A program made the translations under genes and the position numbers. Shown here piece by piece: positions 42,720 to 52,275 of a DNA stretch of 64,000 bases (the stretch's first letter is position 1; each line of letters begins with the position of its first letter). The notes beneath the pieces were generated by a model. That model saw only the letters and a program-made list of their open reading frames with translations. It was not told where the DNA came from and did no database searches. Origin of the DNA: Bacillota bacterium (GTDB lineage Bacteria; Bacillota; Clostridia; Lachnospirales; Lachnospiraceae); the NCBI GenBank assembly GCA_023414355.1, contig JAEZOB010000023.1, positions 124,001-188,000 of the forward strand, read 5' to 3'.

Positions 42720-45491
42720 ATGAAAAGATGGTATGGTAACAAAGGACTGATTATTCTGCTGATTCTTGCAATCACCGTTCCGCACGGACTGATGGGCGGA
42801 ACTTTTCATAAGGCATATGCAGCCTGGACGGGTAAGGTTATCGCCAATACCTTGAATGTACGTACGGAACCCTCTTCTACGGCGGAAAAGGTAGCACTGA
42901 ACGGAACCTACGTATATCTTATTAAAGGAGAAGCGGTTAATATTATAGAGCAACAGGGGGATTTTTATTACGTATCCTTAAGATTCAACGGAAAGCTTGT
43001 AGAAGGCTTTGTACATAAAGATTTTATCAGTGTAGAGGTAACTCCGACACCAAAGCCGACCGCAACCCCAAAACCAACCGAAACACCAAAAGCTACTCCA
43101 AAACCGGACTCGCCGGAGGCAGTCACGATTACCAAATCAGTCAGCCTGAAGGCGATTGTAGCTGCCAGCTCCTTAAATGTGAGAAGCGGACCTGCAACGA
43201 CCTACGGCAAGGCAGGAGGTCTTTTAAAAGGGGATACGGTTACGATCATTAACGAAAAGGTTGTGGATGGCGAGGAATGGTACGGAATTACTTTCAAATC
43301 AGAAGGCAAGACCCTGACCGGATATGTACTCGGATCCTTGCTGCAGCTGGATTTAAGTAAATCCATCAAAGGAGAAGTGACCGCCTCTAAGATAAAAATC
43401 AGATCAAAGGCAGATAGCCAGGCTGGTTACATTAAGAATAAAAAAGGAAATATTATTTATCTAAAAAAGGGTAAAGATGTTACAATCACAGAAGAAACCA
43501 CCGTATCCGGCACCAAATGGCTTAAAGTAAGCTTCACGGTTGACGGAAAGAAGTATACCGGTTATACAGAGGCTGTACAGGTTAGCTTTGCAGTTACTGA
43601 GGTGAAGGCTACTCCTACACCGAAGCCGACCCCGACACAAGAGGTGACAGCGACGCCAAAGCCGACGACCAAACCCAAGGCAACCCCTACTCCTAAGGCT
43701 ACGGGCAAACCTAAACCGACGAAGAAGCCTACACCTAAGCCGACAGCTTTACCGACTCCGACCACGTCAGTGGTACCGTCTTTGCCTCCTGTTGCCTCCG
43801 TTACCCCGACAATACCTCCGATCGCATCAGCGACTCCAACCCCTACTCCAGGAGGTACGATTATTCAGATTCCGAATAATCCCGTGAGTTACGGTATCGG
43901 TAATCCGGTGAACGGTTTTGTTGTAAATACTGCATATTTGAATATCTATCAGAACATAAATATTTCTAATGAGTATATTACCTATAATAATCAGCCGATT
44001 ACCCTGGTGAATGCTCAGAAGGTATTGGTAACCGGTGCGGTTGTTGTAGACCGGATTCCTTATTACAGTATTTCAACCAGTGATGGAATATATGGTTATG
44101 TTAGAGCGGAATATATCTATATAGGGGACAGCCTGCCAAATGCCTCGAACGCCATTGTTCCGGTTACGCCGATGCCACTTCCGACACAGAGTGTGGATAC
44201 CACCAACATGGACTTTGAAAGTAAGTTAGCGGCAGAAGGCTTTCCGGAAAGCTATAAGGCAGCCCTTCGATTACTGCATGCGCAGTATCCGAATTGGGAA
44301 TTTAAAGCTTATCAGACCGGTTTGGACTGGAATACGGTGATCGCTGCAGAAAGTGCTCCCGGCAAGAATGTAATACCAAACTCCAAGGGGGTGGAATGGA
44401 AATCCCTCGAGAGTGGCGCATATAACTGGAAGACAGACACTTTTATTGTTTTCGATGGATCTACCTGGGTTACTGCTTCCAAAGAAGCAATCTCCTATTA
44501 TATGGATCCAAGGAATTTCCTGACACCAAGCGGTATCTTCCAATTTGAACTTTTGAAATATCAAAGCAATTATCAAAATATCACTGGTATAGAGAACATC
44601 CTCAAGGGTACAGCAATGTATAATGCTGCCTATACCTATACAGATGACAGCGGTAATGTACAATCGCTAACCTTTGCTCAGACCTTCTTAAAAGCCGCGG
44701 AGTATTCCGGCGTCAGTCCGTACCATCTGGCATCCCGCGTGAAGCAGGAGGTAGTAACAGGACCAACTACTCTGAGCAACAGTGTCAGCGGTACCTATTC
44801 CGGGTATGAAGGACTGTATAATTTCTATAACATTGGCGCCAATGACAGTGCAGGTGGCGGAGCGATCGCAAACGGTTTGAATTTTGCAAGAAAGGGAACT
44901 ACCAATGCTGTAAGCAACTCGATGTATATGATCCCCTGGACCAGCCCATATAAATCAATTTTGGGAGGTTCTTACTACATCGGAGGAAGCTACATCAACC
45001 GTGGACAGGATACCATCTATTTACAGAAATTTAATGTAACACCGCTTTCAACTTACTACCACCAGTACATGACAAATGTGGAAGCTCCTTATGCAGAAGG
45101 TAAGAAGATACTAGCAGCATATAACGGTATGGCGGATTCACCGATTATATTCTCTATCCCGGTTTATATGAATATGCCGGAGTTACTAAATTCAGCACCT
45201 GTAACGAAGTTCAACCCGAATAACCGAATGAAGAGTCTTCAAATTCTTGACAACACAGGAAGCGAGCTGACGATCACACCTACCTTCAATCAGACAGAAT
45301 ACAATTATTATCTGATTGTTAACAACTCAGTCGATTACATTCAGGTTAATGCAACCACTGTAAGTAAGAAAGCTACCATCAGTGGCGGAGGAACGATACC
45401 GATCAATGTTGGCAACAATACCGTAGTCGTTGCGGTAATTGCCGAAAATGGGGATATCGCCAATTACACAATTAATATCGTAAGGCAATAG
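42720..45491 (+). CDS. Secreted SH3-repeat beta-N-acetylglucosaminidase with cadherin-like tail
   Basis: 923 residues. Signal peptide at 1-34 (GLIILLILAITVPHGLMGG ... AYAA). Two to three bacterial SH3 units (about 35-103, 140-218, 222-295; LNVRTEPSST, LNVRSGPATT), a Thr/Pro/Lys-rich linker near 103-137 and a larger one near 295-390, another SH3-like unit near 400-470, then a glucosaminidase domain (about 490-800; YYMDPRNFLTPSGIFQFE, HLASRVKQEVVTG, YNFYNIGAND). A C-terminal cadherin-like beta-sandwich (about 835-922) follows. Likely a cell-wall hydrolase acting on peptidoglycan. AAAGGGG precedes ATG 42720. Confidence 0.88.
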   Translation: MKRWYGNKGLIILLILAITVPHGLMGGTFHKAYAAWTGKVIANTLNVRTEPSSTAEKVALNGTYVYLIKGEAVNIIEQQGDFYYVSLRFNGKLVEGFVHKDFISVEVTPTPKPTATPKPTETPKATPKPDSPEAVTITKSVSLKAIVAASSLNVRSGPATTYGKAGGLLKGDTVTIINEKVVDGEEWYGITFKSEGKTLTGYVLGSLLQLDLSKSIKGEVTASKIKIRSKADSQAGYIKNKKGNIIYLKKGKDVTITEETTVSGTKWLKVSFTVDGKKYTGYTEAVQVSFAVTEVKATPTPKPTPTQEVTATPKPTTKPKATPTPKATGKPKPTKKPTPKPTALPTPTTSVVPSLPPVASVTPTIPPIASATPTPTPGGTIIQIPNNPVSYGIGNPVNGFVVNTAYLNIYQNINISNEYITYNNQPITLVNAQKVLVTGAVVVDRIPYYSISTSDGIYGYVRAEYIYIGDSLPNASNAIVPVTPMPLPTQSVDTTNMDFESKLAAEGFPESYKAALRLLHAQYPNWEFKAYQTGLDWNTVIAAESAPGKNVIPNSKGVEWKSLESGAYNWKTDTFIVFDGSTWVTASKEAISYYMDPRNFLTPSGIFQFELLKYQSNYQNITGIENILKGTAMYNAAYTYTDDSGNVQSLTFAQTFLKAAEYSGVSPYHLASRVKQEVVTGPTTLSNSVSGTYSGYEGLYNFYNIGANDSAGGGAIANGLNFARKGTTNAVSNSMYMIPWTSPYKSILGGSYYIGGSYINRGQDTIYLQKFNVTPLSTYYHQYMTNVEAPYAEGKKILAAYNGMADSPIIFSIPVYMNMPELLNSAPVTKFNPNNRMKSLQILDNTGSELTITPTFNQTEYNYYLIVNNSVDYIQVNATTVSKKATISGGGTIPINVGNNTVVVAVIAENGDIANYTINIVRQ

Positions 45492-45569
45492 TAACGAATG
45501 TTCATGGAATAATAAGCTTAGCAGTGGAAATCATATAGCAGCAGGCTTGGAATTGCGAACGATGAAATA

Positions 45570-45602
45570 ATCCGGCCGCGGGTGAATACCTGTCGGCCGG
45601 AT
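45570..45602 (+). terminator. GC-rich hairpin after the glucosaminidase gene
   Basis: ATCCGGCCG (45570-45578) pairs with CGGCCGGAT (45594-45602). The T-run is weak, so termination may be partial; the next gene starts 45 bases later. Confidence 0.5.
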
Positions 45603-45647
45603 ATTGTTATATGGCATTTTACTGATATAAGAATGGGGGATCATAAG

Positions 45648-46892
45648 ATGAAGAAACATAAATTGCGGAGTATTGCTATATTGCTGCTATTTTTATTGAT
45701 AGGAGGCAGTTTCCCTCCCACGATAGCATTTGCTGCCAGTGCTGAGGTCGAACTGACTACTGAGGTTGCCGAGGTAAAGGTGGGAGAGGAATTCTTTGTA
45801 TACCTGACGGTATCTTCTGACACGGAATTTGGAGATTTTGAAGCTGGCTTGACCTATGATGATACTATTCTGGAGTATCAGAGCGGAACCAGCAAAGTAA
45901 AGGGAGGCAGTGGATATTTGAAAATATCCGACAGAGAGGTTGCCGAAGGAAGTAAAAAGCGGAAATATACCATGAAATTTGATGCGGTTGAGGTGGGAAT
46001 CTGCAATGTTTCCTTTCGTGATGGTGACCAGATCATGGTATATGATAGCAAGGACGGCAATGCAATGTCTGTCTCAAGCAATACACTGACAATTAATGTG
46101 ACGGCTCCGGAGACTGCATCCACCAATACAAGCCTGAAAGAGCTTCAGATCAGTCCTTCTGCTCTGACTCCTGCTTTTAGCCCTGAGGTATATGATTACA
46201 GTACTGAGGTAAGCTATGATACAGAACAATTAATTATTGTAGCGCTTCCTGAGGATGAAAAATCAACTGTGACAGTGACAGGAAATGATAAATTATCGGA
46301 AGGGCAAAATAAAATAACCATTCGGGTGTTAGCGGAATCAGGCGCTGACATAGAATATAGTATCAATGCGTTTAAGGAAGCGGCACCTACGGTGATCGGA
46401 CCTGAAGTAACCGGACTTCCCGAGGCTGAGGCACAAAACAGCTTCCGCGTTTTGAGAGAAGAGGATGGCAAGTATGCAATTTACAGCGGCAGATATAAAA
46501 TCCTGGAGCCGGACAGCAACATCGTGATACCGGAAGGCTATAAGAAAACGACATTGATCCTATCGGATGTATCGGTAGCGGCCTTCTATCCGGAGAAGGA
46601 TTTGGGTAGCGATTTCTTATTGCTGTATGCGCAGAATGAGTCGGGAGAGATCGGTTTTTATCAGTACGATAAGATAGAGAAGACAATACAACGCTATATC
46701 AGTAAGAGTAATATGGTAATTAGTGATACTACAGATACTCAGGATTCGCAGGCAGAGAAGGAATACCGCAAAAACTTAAACAGCGCGGCGATAGTGATAG
46801 CGCTTTTGTGCGCTATCTGTGCGCTGCTGATTACACTGCTCATTCGAGCAGCCATCAAGGGCCGTGGCTACAAAGAGGACGACTTGGAATAA
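45648..46892 (+). CDS. Surface protein with cohesin-like and cadherin-like domains, C-terminal membrane anchor
   Basis: 414 residues. Signal peptide at 1-29 (ILLLFLLIGGSFPPTIAFAA), a cohesin-type beta-sandwich at about 30-150 (VKVGEEFFVYLTVSSDTEFGDFEAGLTYDDTILEYQ), a cadherin-like beta-sandwich at about 160-248 (NTSLKELQISPSALTPAFSPEVYDY), a further domain to about 360, and a transmembrane helix near 378-400 followed by a basic tail. Cohesin domains bind dockerin modules on cellulosome enzymes; no dockerin is in this window, so partner binding is inference. ATG 45648 follows GGGGGA; ATG 45633 is an alternative. Confidence 0.82.
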   Translation: MKKHKLRSIAILLLFLLIGGSFPPTIAFAASAEVELTTEVAEVKVGEEFFVYLTVSSDTEFGDFEAGLTYDDTILEYQSGTSKVKGGSGYLKISDREVAEGSKKRKYTMKFDAVEVGICNVSFRDGDQIMVYDSKDGNAMSVSSNTLTINVTAPETASTNTSLKELQISPSALTPAFSPEVYDYSTEVSYDTEQLIIVALPEDEKSTVTVTGNDKLSEGQNKITIRVLAESGADIEYSINAFKEAAPTVIGPEVTGLPEAEAQNSFRVLREEDGKYAIYSGRYKILEPDSNIVIPEGYKKTTLILSDVSVAAFYPEKDLGSDFLLLYAQNESGEIGFYQYDKIEKTIQRYISKSNMVISDTTDTQDSQAEKEYRKNLNSAAIVIALLCAICALLITLLIRAAIKGRGYKEDDLE

Positions 46893-46895
46893 TGC

Positions 46896-46934
46896 TTGAC
46901 AAATGATATAAGCTTGTTATACTGAAAGTATAAC
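46896..46934 (+). promoter_or_regulatory. Promoter and palindromic operator of the GntR-mcsA-mcsB-clpC operon
   Basis: TTGACA (46896-46901) and TATACT (46918-46923) are spaced 16 bases apart, a good sigma-A type promoter. The -10 box is inside a palindrome GTTATAC-TGAAA-GTATAAC (46916-46934), suited to an operator for the GntR-type regulator encoded next. Binding is inference. Confidence 0.75.
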
Positions 46935-47009
46935 AGATATAATATCTTGTTATCTTTGGTGAATATAAAGTGCGCCAACTACTATGTAATATTAACGAGG
47001 TGTATCCGA

Positions 47010-47384
47010 ATGTATCTAGAAATTGATTTTAACAGTGATGAAGCAATCTATATTCAATTAAGGAACCAGATTATTTATGGCATTGCTACTTCGCAGCTGC
47101 AGGTGGGTGAGAATCTGCCTTCAGTCAGAGATTTGGCAGAACATATCGGGATCAATATGCACACCGTGAACAAAGCATATACGATTTTAAAGCAGGAAGG
47201 GTATCTTAAGCTTGATCGCAGAAAAGGGGCGGTCATTGCCATAGACTTCAATAAACTCAAAGCAATCGAGGAAATGAGGGATGATCTGCGGGTGGTACTC
47301 GCAAAAGCATTCTGCAAAAACATCAGTTGTGAGGAGGCTCATGAAATCGTTAATGATATCTTCAACGAATTTGAAAGGGGGTAA
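47010..47384 (+). CDS. GntR-family (YtrA-type) transcriptional regulator in the ctsR position
   Basis: 124 residues: a winged HTH of GntR type (YIQLRNQIIYGIATSQLQVGENLPSVRDLAEHIGINMHTVNKAYTILKQEGYL) and a short helical tail of about 50 residues, the YtrA layout. It is not CtsR: none of the CtsR N-terminal features is visible. It heads mcsA-mcsB-clpC, 5 bases before mcsA, so it likely controls the operon through the palindrome at 46916. ATG 47010 has GAGG upstream; the frame from 46947 crosses the promoter and is not used. Confidence 0.9.
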   Translation: MYLEIDFNSDEAIYIQLRNQIIYGIATSQLQVGENLPSVRDLAEHIGINMHTVNKAYTILKQEGYLKLDRRKGAVIAIDFNKLKAIEEMRDDLRVVLAKAFCKNISCEEAHEIVNDIFNEFERG

Positions 47385-47389
47385 TTTCA

Positions 47390-47935
47390 ATGTTATGTGA
47401 CAGATGCCAGAAGAGAGATGCAAAAATATTATATACCGAAATTATCAACGGAGTGAAAAAAGAACAGCATCTTTGCGAGGAATGTGCGACAGATTACACA
47501 TCCTTTCAAATGGAGAAGCCTTTGATTAACGGTGAACTAACCCTGGGAGATTTACTATCGACATTATTAGATAATTATACCGCAGCAGATAAGAAGCAGT
47601 CCGGTGAGGTATTGCCCTCCTTAACCTGTGATAGCTGCGGAACGACTTATGAAGAGTTTATTCAGAAGGGGCGCTTCGGATGCTCCAACTGCTACAGAAG
47701 CTTTCACAGTCAGCTTGGTAAGACACTGAAGAGCATCCAAGGAGCTGAGATTCATACCGGAAAACGTCCGAAGGGGCTAGTGACAGTGGCTACCGATAGA
47801 GTGATGAAGGATATCACAGAAGCAGAAAGATTGACAATCAGACTTCATGAGGCGATAGAGAAGGAAGAGTTTGAGGAGGCTGCGAGACTTCGCGACCTGA
47901 TTAAACAGATGAAGGAGGAGGAAAGCAATGCCTAA
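47390..47935 (+). CDS. mcsA: McsA, activator of McsB
   Basis: 181 residues. Zinc-binding Cys pairs: CDRC (3-6), CEEC (28-31), and CDSC/CSNC further on, with a C-terminal UVR motif near 140-175 (RLTIRLHEAIEKEEFEEAARLRDLI). McsA stimulates the arginine kinase McsB in Firmicute protein quality control. Overlaps mcsB by 8 bases. Confidence 0.94.
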   Translation: MLCDRCQKRDAKILYTEIINGVKKEQHLCEECATDYTSFQMEKPLINGELTLGDLLSTLLDNYTAADKKQSGEVLPSLTCDSCGTTYEEFIQKGRFGCSNCYRSFHSQLGKTLKSIQGAEIHTGKRPKGLVTVATDRVMKDITEAERLTIRLHEAIEKEEFEEAARLRDLIKQMKEEESNA

Positions 47936-48962
47936 ATGGTATGAGCAGCTTGCTCCGGACAATGATGTGGTTATCTCGAGTCGCGTCAGACTTGCCAGGA
48001 ACCTCGAGAACTATCCTTTTTCGGGGAAGATTACGGAGGAACAAGCCGTAGGTTTAGTCAATCAAGTGAAAGGGATTACAAGTGATTTAACCGAAAAGGA
48101 TAATCGAAGATTTTATTCCTGCAATATCAGTACCTTAAGCGAAATCGATAAAACAGCCATGGTAGAACGGCATATCGTAAGCCCATTGCTTGCAGAGAAG
48201 GAACAGACTACCGGTCTTATCCTTGCCGAGGATGAGACGGTAAGTATCATGATCAATGAAGAGGATCATGTCAGAATACAGGCTATTGTTGGTGGAATGA
48301 ACCTGGAACAGGCCTATCAGGAAGCTGATTTGGTGGATGATATTGCCTATGAAAAGCTTCATTTTGCATACGATGAAAAGTTTGGCTATCTGACAGCGTG
48401 CCCTACCAATGCCGGTACGGGGATGCGTGCTTCCTGTATGGTTTTTTTACCTGCATTGAGTTCAGCCAGAATGATACAGAAGCTGATGGAGGAAGTAGGT
48501 AAGTACGGTGTCACCATTCGCGGAATATACGGCGAGGGAACCAAGAGTCTGGGCAGCATCTACCAGATTTCCAACCAGAAGACACTCGGAATATCGGAAA
48601 GCGAGATTATAGAGAATCTGAAGCGAATTGTGCTTCAGGTCGTAAAGCAGGAAAGAAAACGCAGAGAATATATGATCTCTGTCAATGCGGATGAAATAGA
48701 GGATCAGGTATTTCGTTCCTACGGAGTGTTAAAGTATGCGAGACAGATATCTTCGGATGATGCCATGACCCTACTTTCCCAGCTTAAATTCGGTGCGGAT
48801 TGCGGAGTGATTAAGTTTGATCGTGAATTCAACGTTCACAGGCTTATGATGGGTGTTCAGCCGGGAAGTCTGCAATGGACGATGGGTAAAAATGTAGGAA
48901 GTCAGTCAAGAGATCAGTCCAGAGCAGAATATATCAGAAAAGAATTACCAACAATTATTTGA
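47928..48962 (+). CDS. mcsB: Protein arginine kinase McsB
   Basis: 344 residues, phosphagen kinase fold. VVISSRVRLARNLENYPF at the N-terminus, the signature CPTNAGTGMRAS near 159-170, and the basic MGVQPGSLQW segment. McsB phosphorylates arginines on misfolded proteins and marks them for ClpCP. Ribosome site AAGGAGGAGG is inside mcsA. Directly upstream of clpC. Confidence 0.95.
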   Translation: MPKWYEQLAPDNDVVISSRVRLARNLENYPFSGKITEEQAVGLVNQVKGITSDLTEKDNRRFYSCNISTLSEIDKTAMVERHIVSPLLAEKEQTTGLILAEDETVSIMINEEDHVRIQAIVGGMNLEQAYQEADLVDDIAYEKLHFAYDEKFGYLTACPTNAGTGMRASCMVFLPALSSARMIQKLMEEVGKYGVTIRGIYGEGTKSLGSIYQISNQKTLGISESEIIENLKRIVLQVVKQERKRREYMISVNADEIEDQVFRSYGVLKYARQISSDDAMTLLSQLKFGADCGVIKFDREFNVHRLMMGVQPGSLQWTMGKNVGSQSRDQSRAEYIRKELPTII

Positions 48963-49010
48963 GACGTATGATTAATACAGAGTACAGTAAACCGGAATGG
49001 AGGAAACGAC

Positions 49011-51479
49011 ATGATGTATGATAAATTTACTGAGAATGCTAAGAACGCAATCAACTTAGCAAGAGAAGTTGCATATCGACTTTCGCACAATTATATTGGA
49101 ACAGAGCATCTGCTCATCGGGTTGATGGAAGTAGATGGAGTTGCATCCAGAGTATTGGAAGAGAATGGTGTCACGGTCGATAAGGTATTGGAACTTGTAA
49201 ATCAATTAATTGCACCGAATAACGGTGTTGAGATGATGGATGGAGGAAGCTTTACTCCCAGATCCAAGCGTATTTTGGACCAAAGCTACAAGGAGGCGGC
49301 CAAATTTAAAGCGCCACTGGTTGGAACAGAGCATATTCTGATTGCACTGATTAAGGAATCGGATTGTATCGCGGTTCGTCTTCTGAATACCCTGGGTGTC
49401 AATGTACAGAAGGTCTATATTGATATTCTGACAGCATCCGGTGTTGACGTCAGTGTAGCTAAGAATGAATATTCCAACGGAAAAGGCACCAAAGCGAAGG
49501 GAAAGTCCTCCGCAACTCCTACTCTGGATCAATATAGCAGGGATTTAACAGAATATGCACGCGAAGGTAAGCTCGATCCGGTCATCGGAAGAGAAGAAGA
49601 AATCCAGAGAGTGGTACAAATTCTAAGTCGTAGGACAAAGAACAATCCATGTCTTGTCGGAGAGCCCGGAGTCGGTAAGACAGCCATAGCAGAAGGCCTC
49701 GCTTTAAAAATCGTGGAAGGAAATATACCTGAGACGATAAAAGAGAAAAGAGTGGTAACCTTGGACTTATCCGGCATGGTGGCAGGCTCAAAGTATCGAG
49801 GCGAATTTGAAGAGAGAATCAAGAAGGTAATCAGTGAGGTAATCGGAGACGGCAATGTGCTTCTGTTCATTGACGAGATTCACACGATCATCGGAGCTGG
49901 TGGAGCAGAAGGTGCAATTGATGCTTCTAACATTTTAAAGCCCTCCCTGGCTCGCGGCGAGCTTCAAATCATTGGCGCGACCACAAGAGAAGAGTATCGC
50001 AAATATATAGAAAAAGACGCAGCCCTGGAAAGAAGATTCCAGCCGGTTGTAGTTGATGAGCCTTCAGAAGAGGAAGCAGTGAAGATACTCTTCGGTCTGA
50101 GGGATAAATATGAAGCACATCATCAGGTTCGAATTACAGATTCAGCTCTGGAAGCAGCAGTCAAGCTTTCCAGCCGTTATATCAATGACAGATATCTTCC
50201 GGATAAAGCCATCGATTTAATGGATGAAGCTGCATCCAAGGTAAGGTTAAGCACTTATACCTCTTCTCCGGAGATTAAGAATCTGGAGCAGGAGATCAAA
50301 CGCCTGGAAGATGAGAAGGAAAAAGCGATCAAAGCCGAGGCCTATGAAAAGGCCGGTGAGATCAAGAAACAGCAGGAGACTGCGCAGGAACAGCTGGAGA
50401 AGCAGAAGCTTCAGGATGAGAAACAACGACAGGAGAAGCAGTTGGTCGTTAGTGATAATGAAATTGCAGAAATTGTTGCAAGCTGGACCAAGATACCTGT
50501 GAAAAAGCTTGCTGAAGAGGAGACGGAACGACTTCAGAATCTTGAGACCATCCTTCATAAGAGAGTAGTCGGACAGGAAGAAGCAGTTGGAGCCGTTGCA
50601 AAAGCCATCCGCAGAGGCAGGGTGGGATTAAAGGATCCGAATCGTCCGATTGGTTCGTTCTTATTCTTAGGACCGACCGGTGTCGGCAAGACAGAGCTTT
50701 CGAAAGCACTTGCTGAGGCAATGTTCGGTAGTGAGAACTCCATCATCCGTGTTGATATGTCCGAGTATATGGAGAAGCACAGTGTCAGCAAGCTGATCGG
50801 TTCCCCTCCGGGTTATGTAGGATATGATGAGGGTGGCCAATTAAGTGAGAAGGTGAGACAGAATCAATACTCAGTCATCTTATTTGATGAGGTTGAAAAG
50901 GCTCATCCGGATGTTTTCAATATCCTGCTTCAGGTATTGGATGACGGACACATCACCGATGCTCAGGGAAGAAAAGTCAGCTTTAAAAACACGATTGTCA
51001 TCATGACCTCCAATGCCGGTGCTCAGAATATCATTGAACCCAAACGTCTTGGCTTTGCCTCTGTCATAGATGAGAAGGAAGATTATAAGAGGATGAAGGA
51101 CGGCGTTATGGATGAAGTAAAGAAAATCTTTAAGCCGGAATTCATCAATCGTATTGACGAAATCATCGTATTCCATCAGCTGACGAAGGAAAATATCAAG
51201 CAGATAGTTGGAATTATGATTGCATCCATCGGAAAACGCAGCAAGGCACAGATGAATATTGCTCTGGAGACCACTGAAGATGTGGTAGCACATCTGGCTG
51301 AAGTCGGTTTTGATCCGAAATACGGTGCAAGACCTTTAAGACGTGCCATCCAGACGAATATTGAGGATAAATTGGCAGAAGCGATTCTGGCGGGTACAAT
51401 CAAGGAAGGTGATACGGTTCGTGTGGAATATCTTGATAATGAGATGGTAGTCAGAGCTACCCCAATCAAGGAAGAATAA
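49011..51479 (+). CDS. clpC: ATP-dependent chaperone ClpC
   Basis: 822 residues. N-terminal double repeat domain (about 1-145), AAA+ module D1 with Walker A GEPGVGKTA (near 218) and Walker B VLLFIDEIHT, a UVR-containing middle domain near 420-465 (EKAIKAEAYEKAGEIKKQQE), and D2 with GPTGVGKTE near 555. It unfolds substrates for ClpP, including McsB-marked ones. GGAGG before ATG 49011. Confidence 0.96.
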   Translation: MMYDKFTENAKNAINLAREVAYRLSHNYIGTEHLLIGLMEVDGVASRVLEENGVTVDKVLELVNQLIAPNNGVEMMDGGSFTPRSKRILDQSYKEAAKFKAPLVGTEHILIALIKESDCIAVRLLNTLGVNVQKVYIDILTASGVDVSVAKNEYSNGKGTKAKGKSSATPTLDQYSRDLTEYAREGKLDPVIGREEEIQRVVQILSRRTKNNPCLVGEPGVGKTAIAEGLALKIVEGNIPETIKEKRVVTLDLSGMVAGSKYRGEFEERIKKVISEVIGDGNVLLFIDEIHTIIGAGGAEGAIDASNILKPSLARGELQIIGATTREEYRKYIEKDAALERRFQPVVVDEPSEEEAVKILFGLRDKYEAHHQVRITDSALEAAVKLSSRYINDRYLPDKAIDLMDEAASKVRLSTYTSSPEIKNLEQEIKRLEDEKEKAIKAEAYEKAGEIKKQQETAQEQLEKQKLQDEKQRQEKQLVVSDNEIAEIVASWTKIPVKKLAEEETERLQNLETILHKRVVGQEEAVGAVAKAIRRGRVGLKDPNRPIGSFLFLGPTGVGKTELSKALAEAMFGSENSIIRVDMSEYMEKHSVSKLIGSPPGYVGYDEGGQLSEKVRQNQYSVILFDEVEKAHPDVFNILLQVLDDGHITDAQGRKVSFKNTIVIMTSNAGAQNIIEPKRLGFASVIDEKEDYKRMKDGVMDEVKKIFKPEFINRIDEIIVFHQLTKENIKQIVGIMIASIGKRSKAQMNIALETTEDVVAHLAEVGFDPKYGARPLRRAIQTNIEDKLAEAILAGTIKEGDTVRVEYLDNEMVVRATPIKEE

Positions 51480-51507
51480 CCATGGACAATGATAGCTTCT
51501 GACCGGA

Positions 51508-51672
51508 GTGTGAAAATCAATCTGAAAGTACCAGAATGATCCTGAAGAACCTCATAATGAATTCCATTGGAAATTCATTATGAGCTTCTTCTTCAACTTC
51601 CAGTATTTGAGCCCGACTTTGTCGGGCATGTTTCGAAGTGTGAAAATCAATCTGAAAGTACCAGAATGATCC
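51508..51672. repeat. Family II intergenic palindromic repeat, flanked by a 35-bp direct repeat
   Basis: The same 35-base string, starting GTGTGAAAATCAATCTG, occurs at 51508-51542 and 51638-51672. Between them: AATGAATTCCATTGG paired with its complement, the TTCTTCTTCAACTTCCAG box, and the GCCCGAC/GTCGGGC hairpin, as in 18021-18254. The rest of the 381-base gap between clpC and the next gene holds no feature I recognise. Confidence 0.88.
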
Positions 51673-51860
51673 TCCGGTTCAGAAGCTTAGATATCGTGAC
51701 TGCTGTTTTTGGTATATATTTTAGGGAATCAGTTACTCATAAAAATTTAATAATCTAACCAGTAGAAATTGGTCGATATTTCGTTTATAATGTATGAAAG
51801 TGTTCCATGATATATCATCTATCACATTCAGATATATAATACTATTAGGAGGATCATATA

Positions 51861-52274
51861 ATGGCAGTTGTTGAAGAGTTAATACGCAAGGAAAACGATG
51901 GGACGATTAGCTTTGGTAATTATGCACTGGAGGTTAAGTCTAAGGTATCTGATTTTGAGCATCAGGGAGACCTATATAAAGTAAAGACTTTTCACGAAAT
52001 AACAAAGCTTGAGAGAAACGGTATGTTTGTCTATGAATCGGTACCCGGTACTGCCGTATTTCACCTAGATGCGAAGGATGGCCAAATCAGCTTTGAGGTA
52101 TCCGGTAATGATACAGCGCAGATCACACTGGAGCTGGAAGCAGAGAAGGAATATGAGGTATATAAAAATAACTCCAATCTTGGCAAAATGAAGACTAACT
52201 TAGGCGGTAAACTAGTTCTCAGTATAGAATTAGAGGAAGGCAATCAGGATATCATAAAGGTGGTTAAGCTGTAA
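51861..52274 (+). CDS. Conserved hypothetical protein
   Basis: 137 residues, no signal or membrane segment. Composition suggests a beta-rich protein (NYALEVKSKVSDFEHQGDLYKVKTFHEITKLERNG, VPGTAVFHLDAKDGQISFEVSG). I recognise no family with confidence; similar Lachnospiraceae proteins carry the uninformative name endosialidase. AGGAGG at 51847-51852. It ends one base before the radA start, so the two may be co-expressed. Confidence 0.7.
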   Translation: MAVVEELIRKENDGTISFGNYALEVKSKVSDFEHQGDLYKVKTFHEITKLERNGMFVYESVPGTAVFHLDAKDGQISFEVSGNDTAQITLELEAEKEYEVYKNNSNLGKMKTNLGGKLVLSIELEEGNQDIIKVVKL

Positions 52275-52275
52275 A

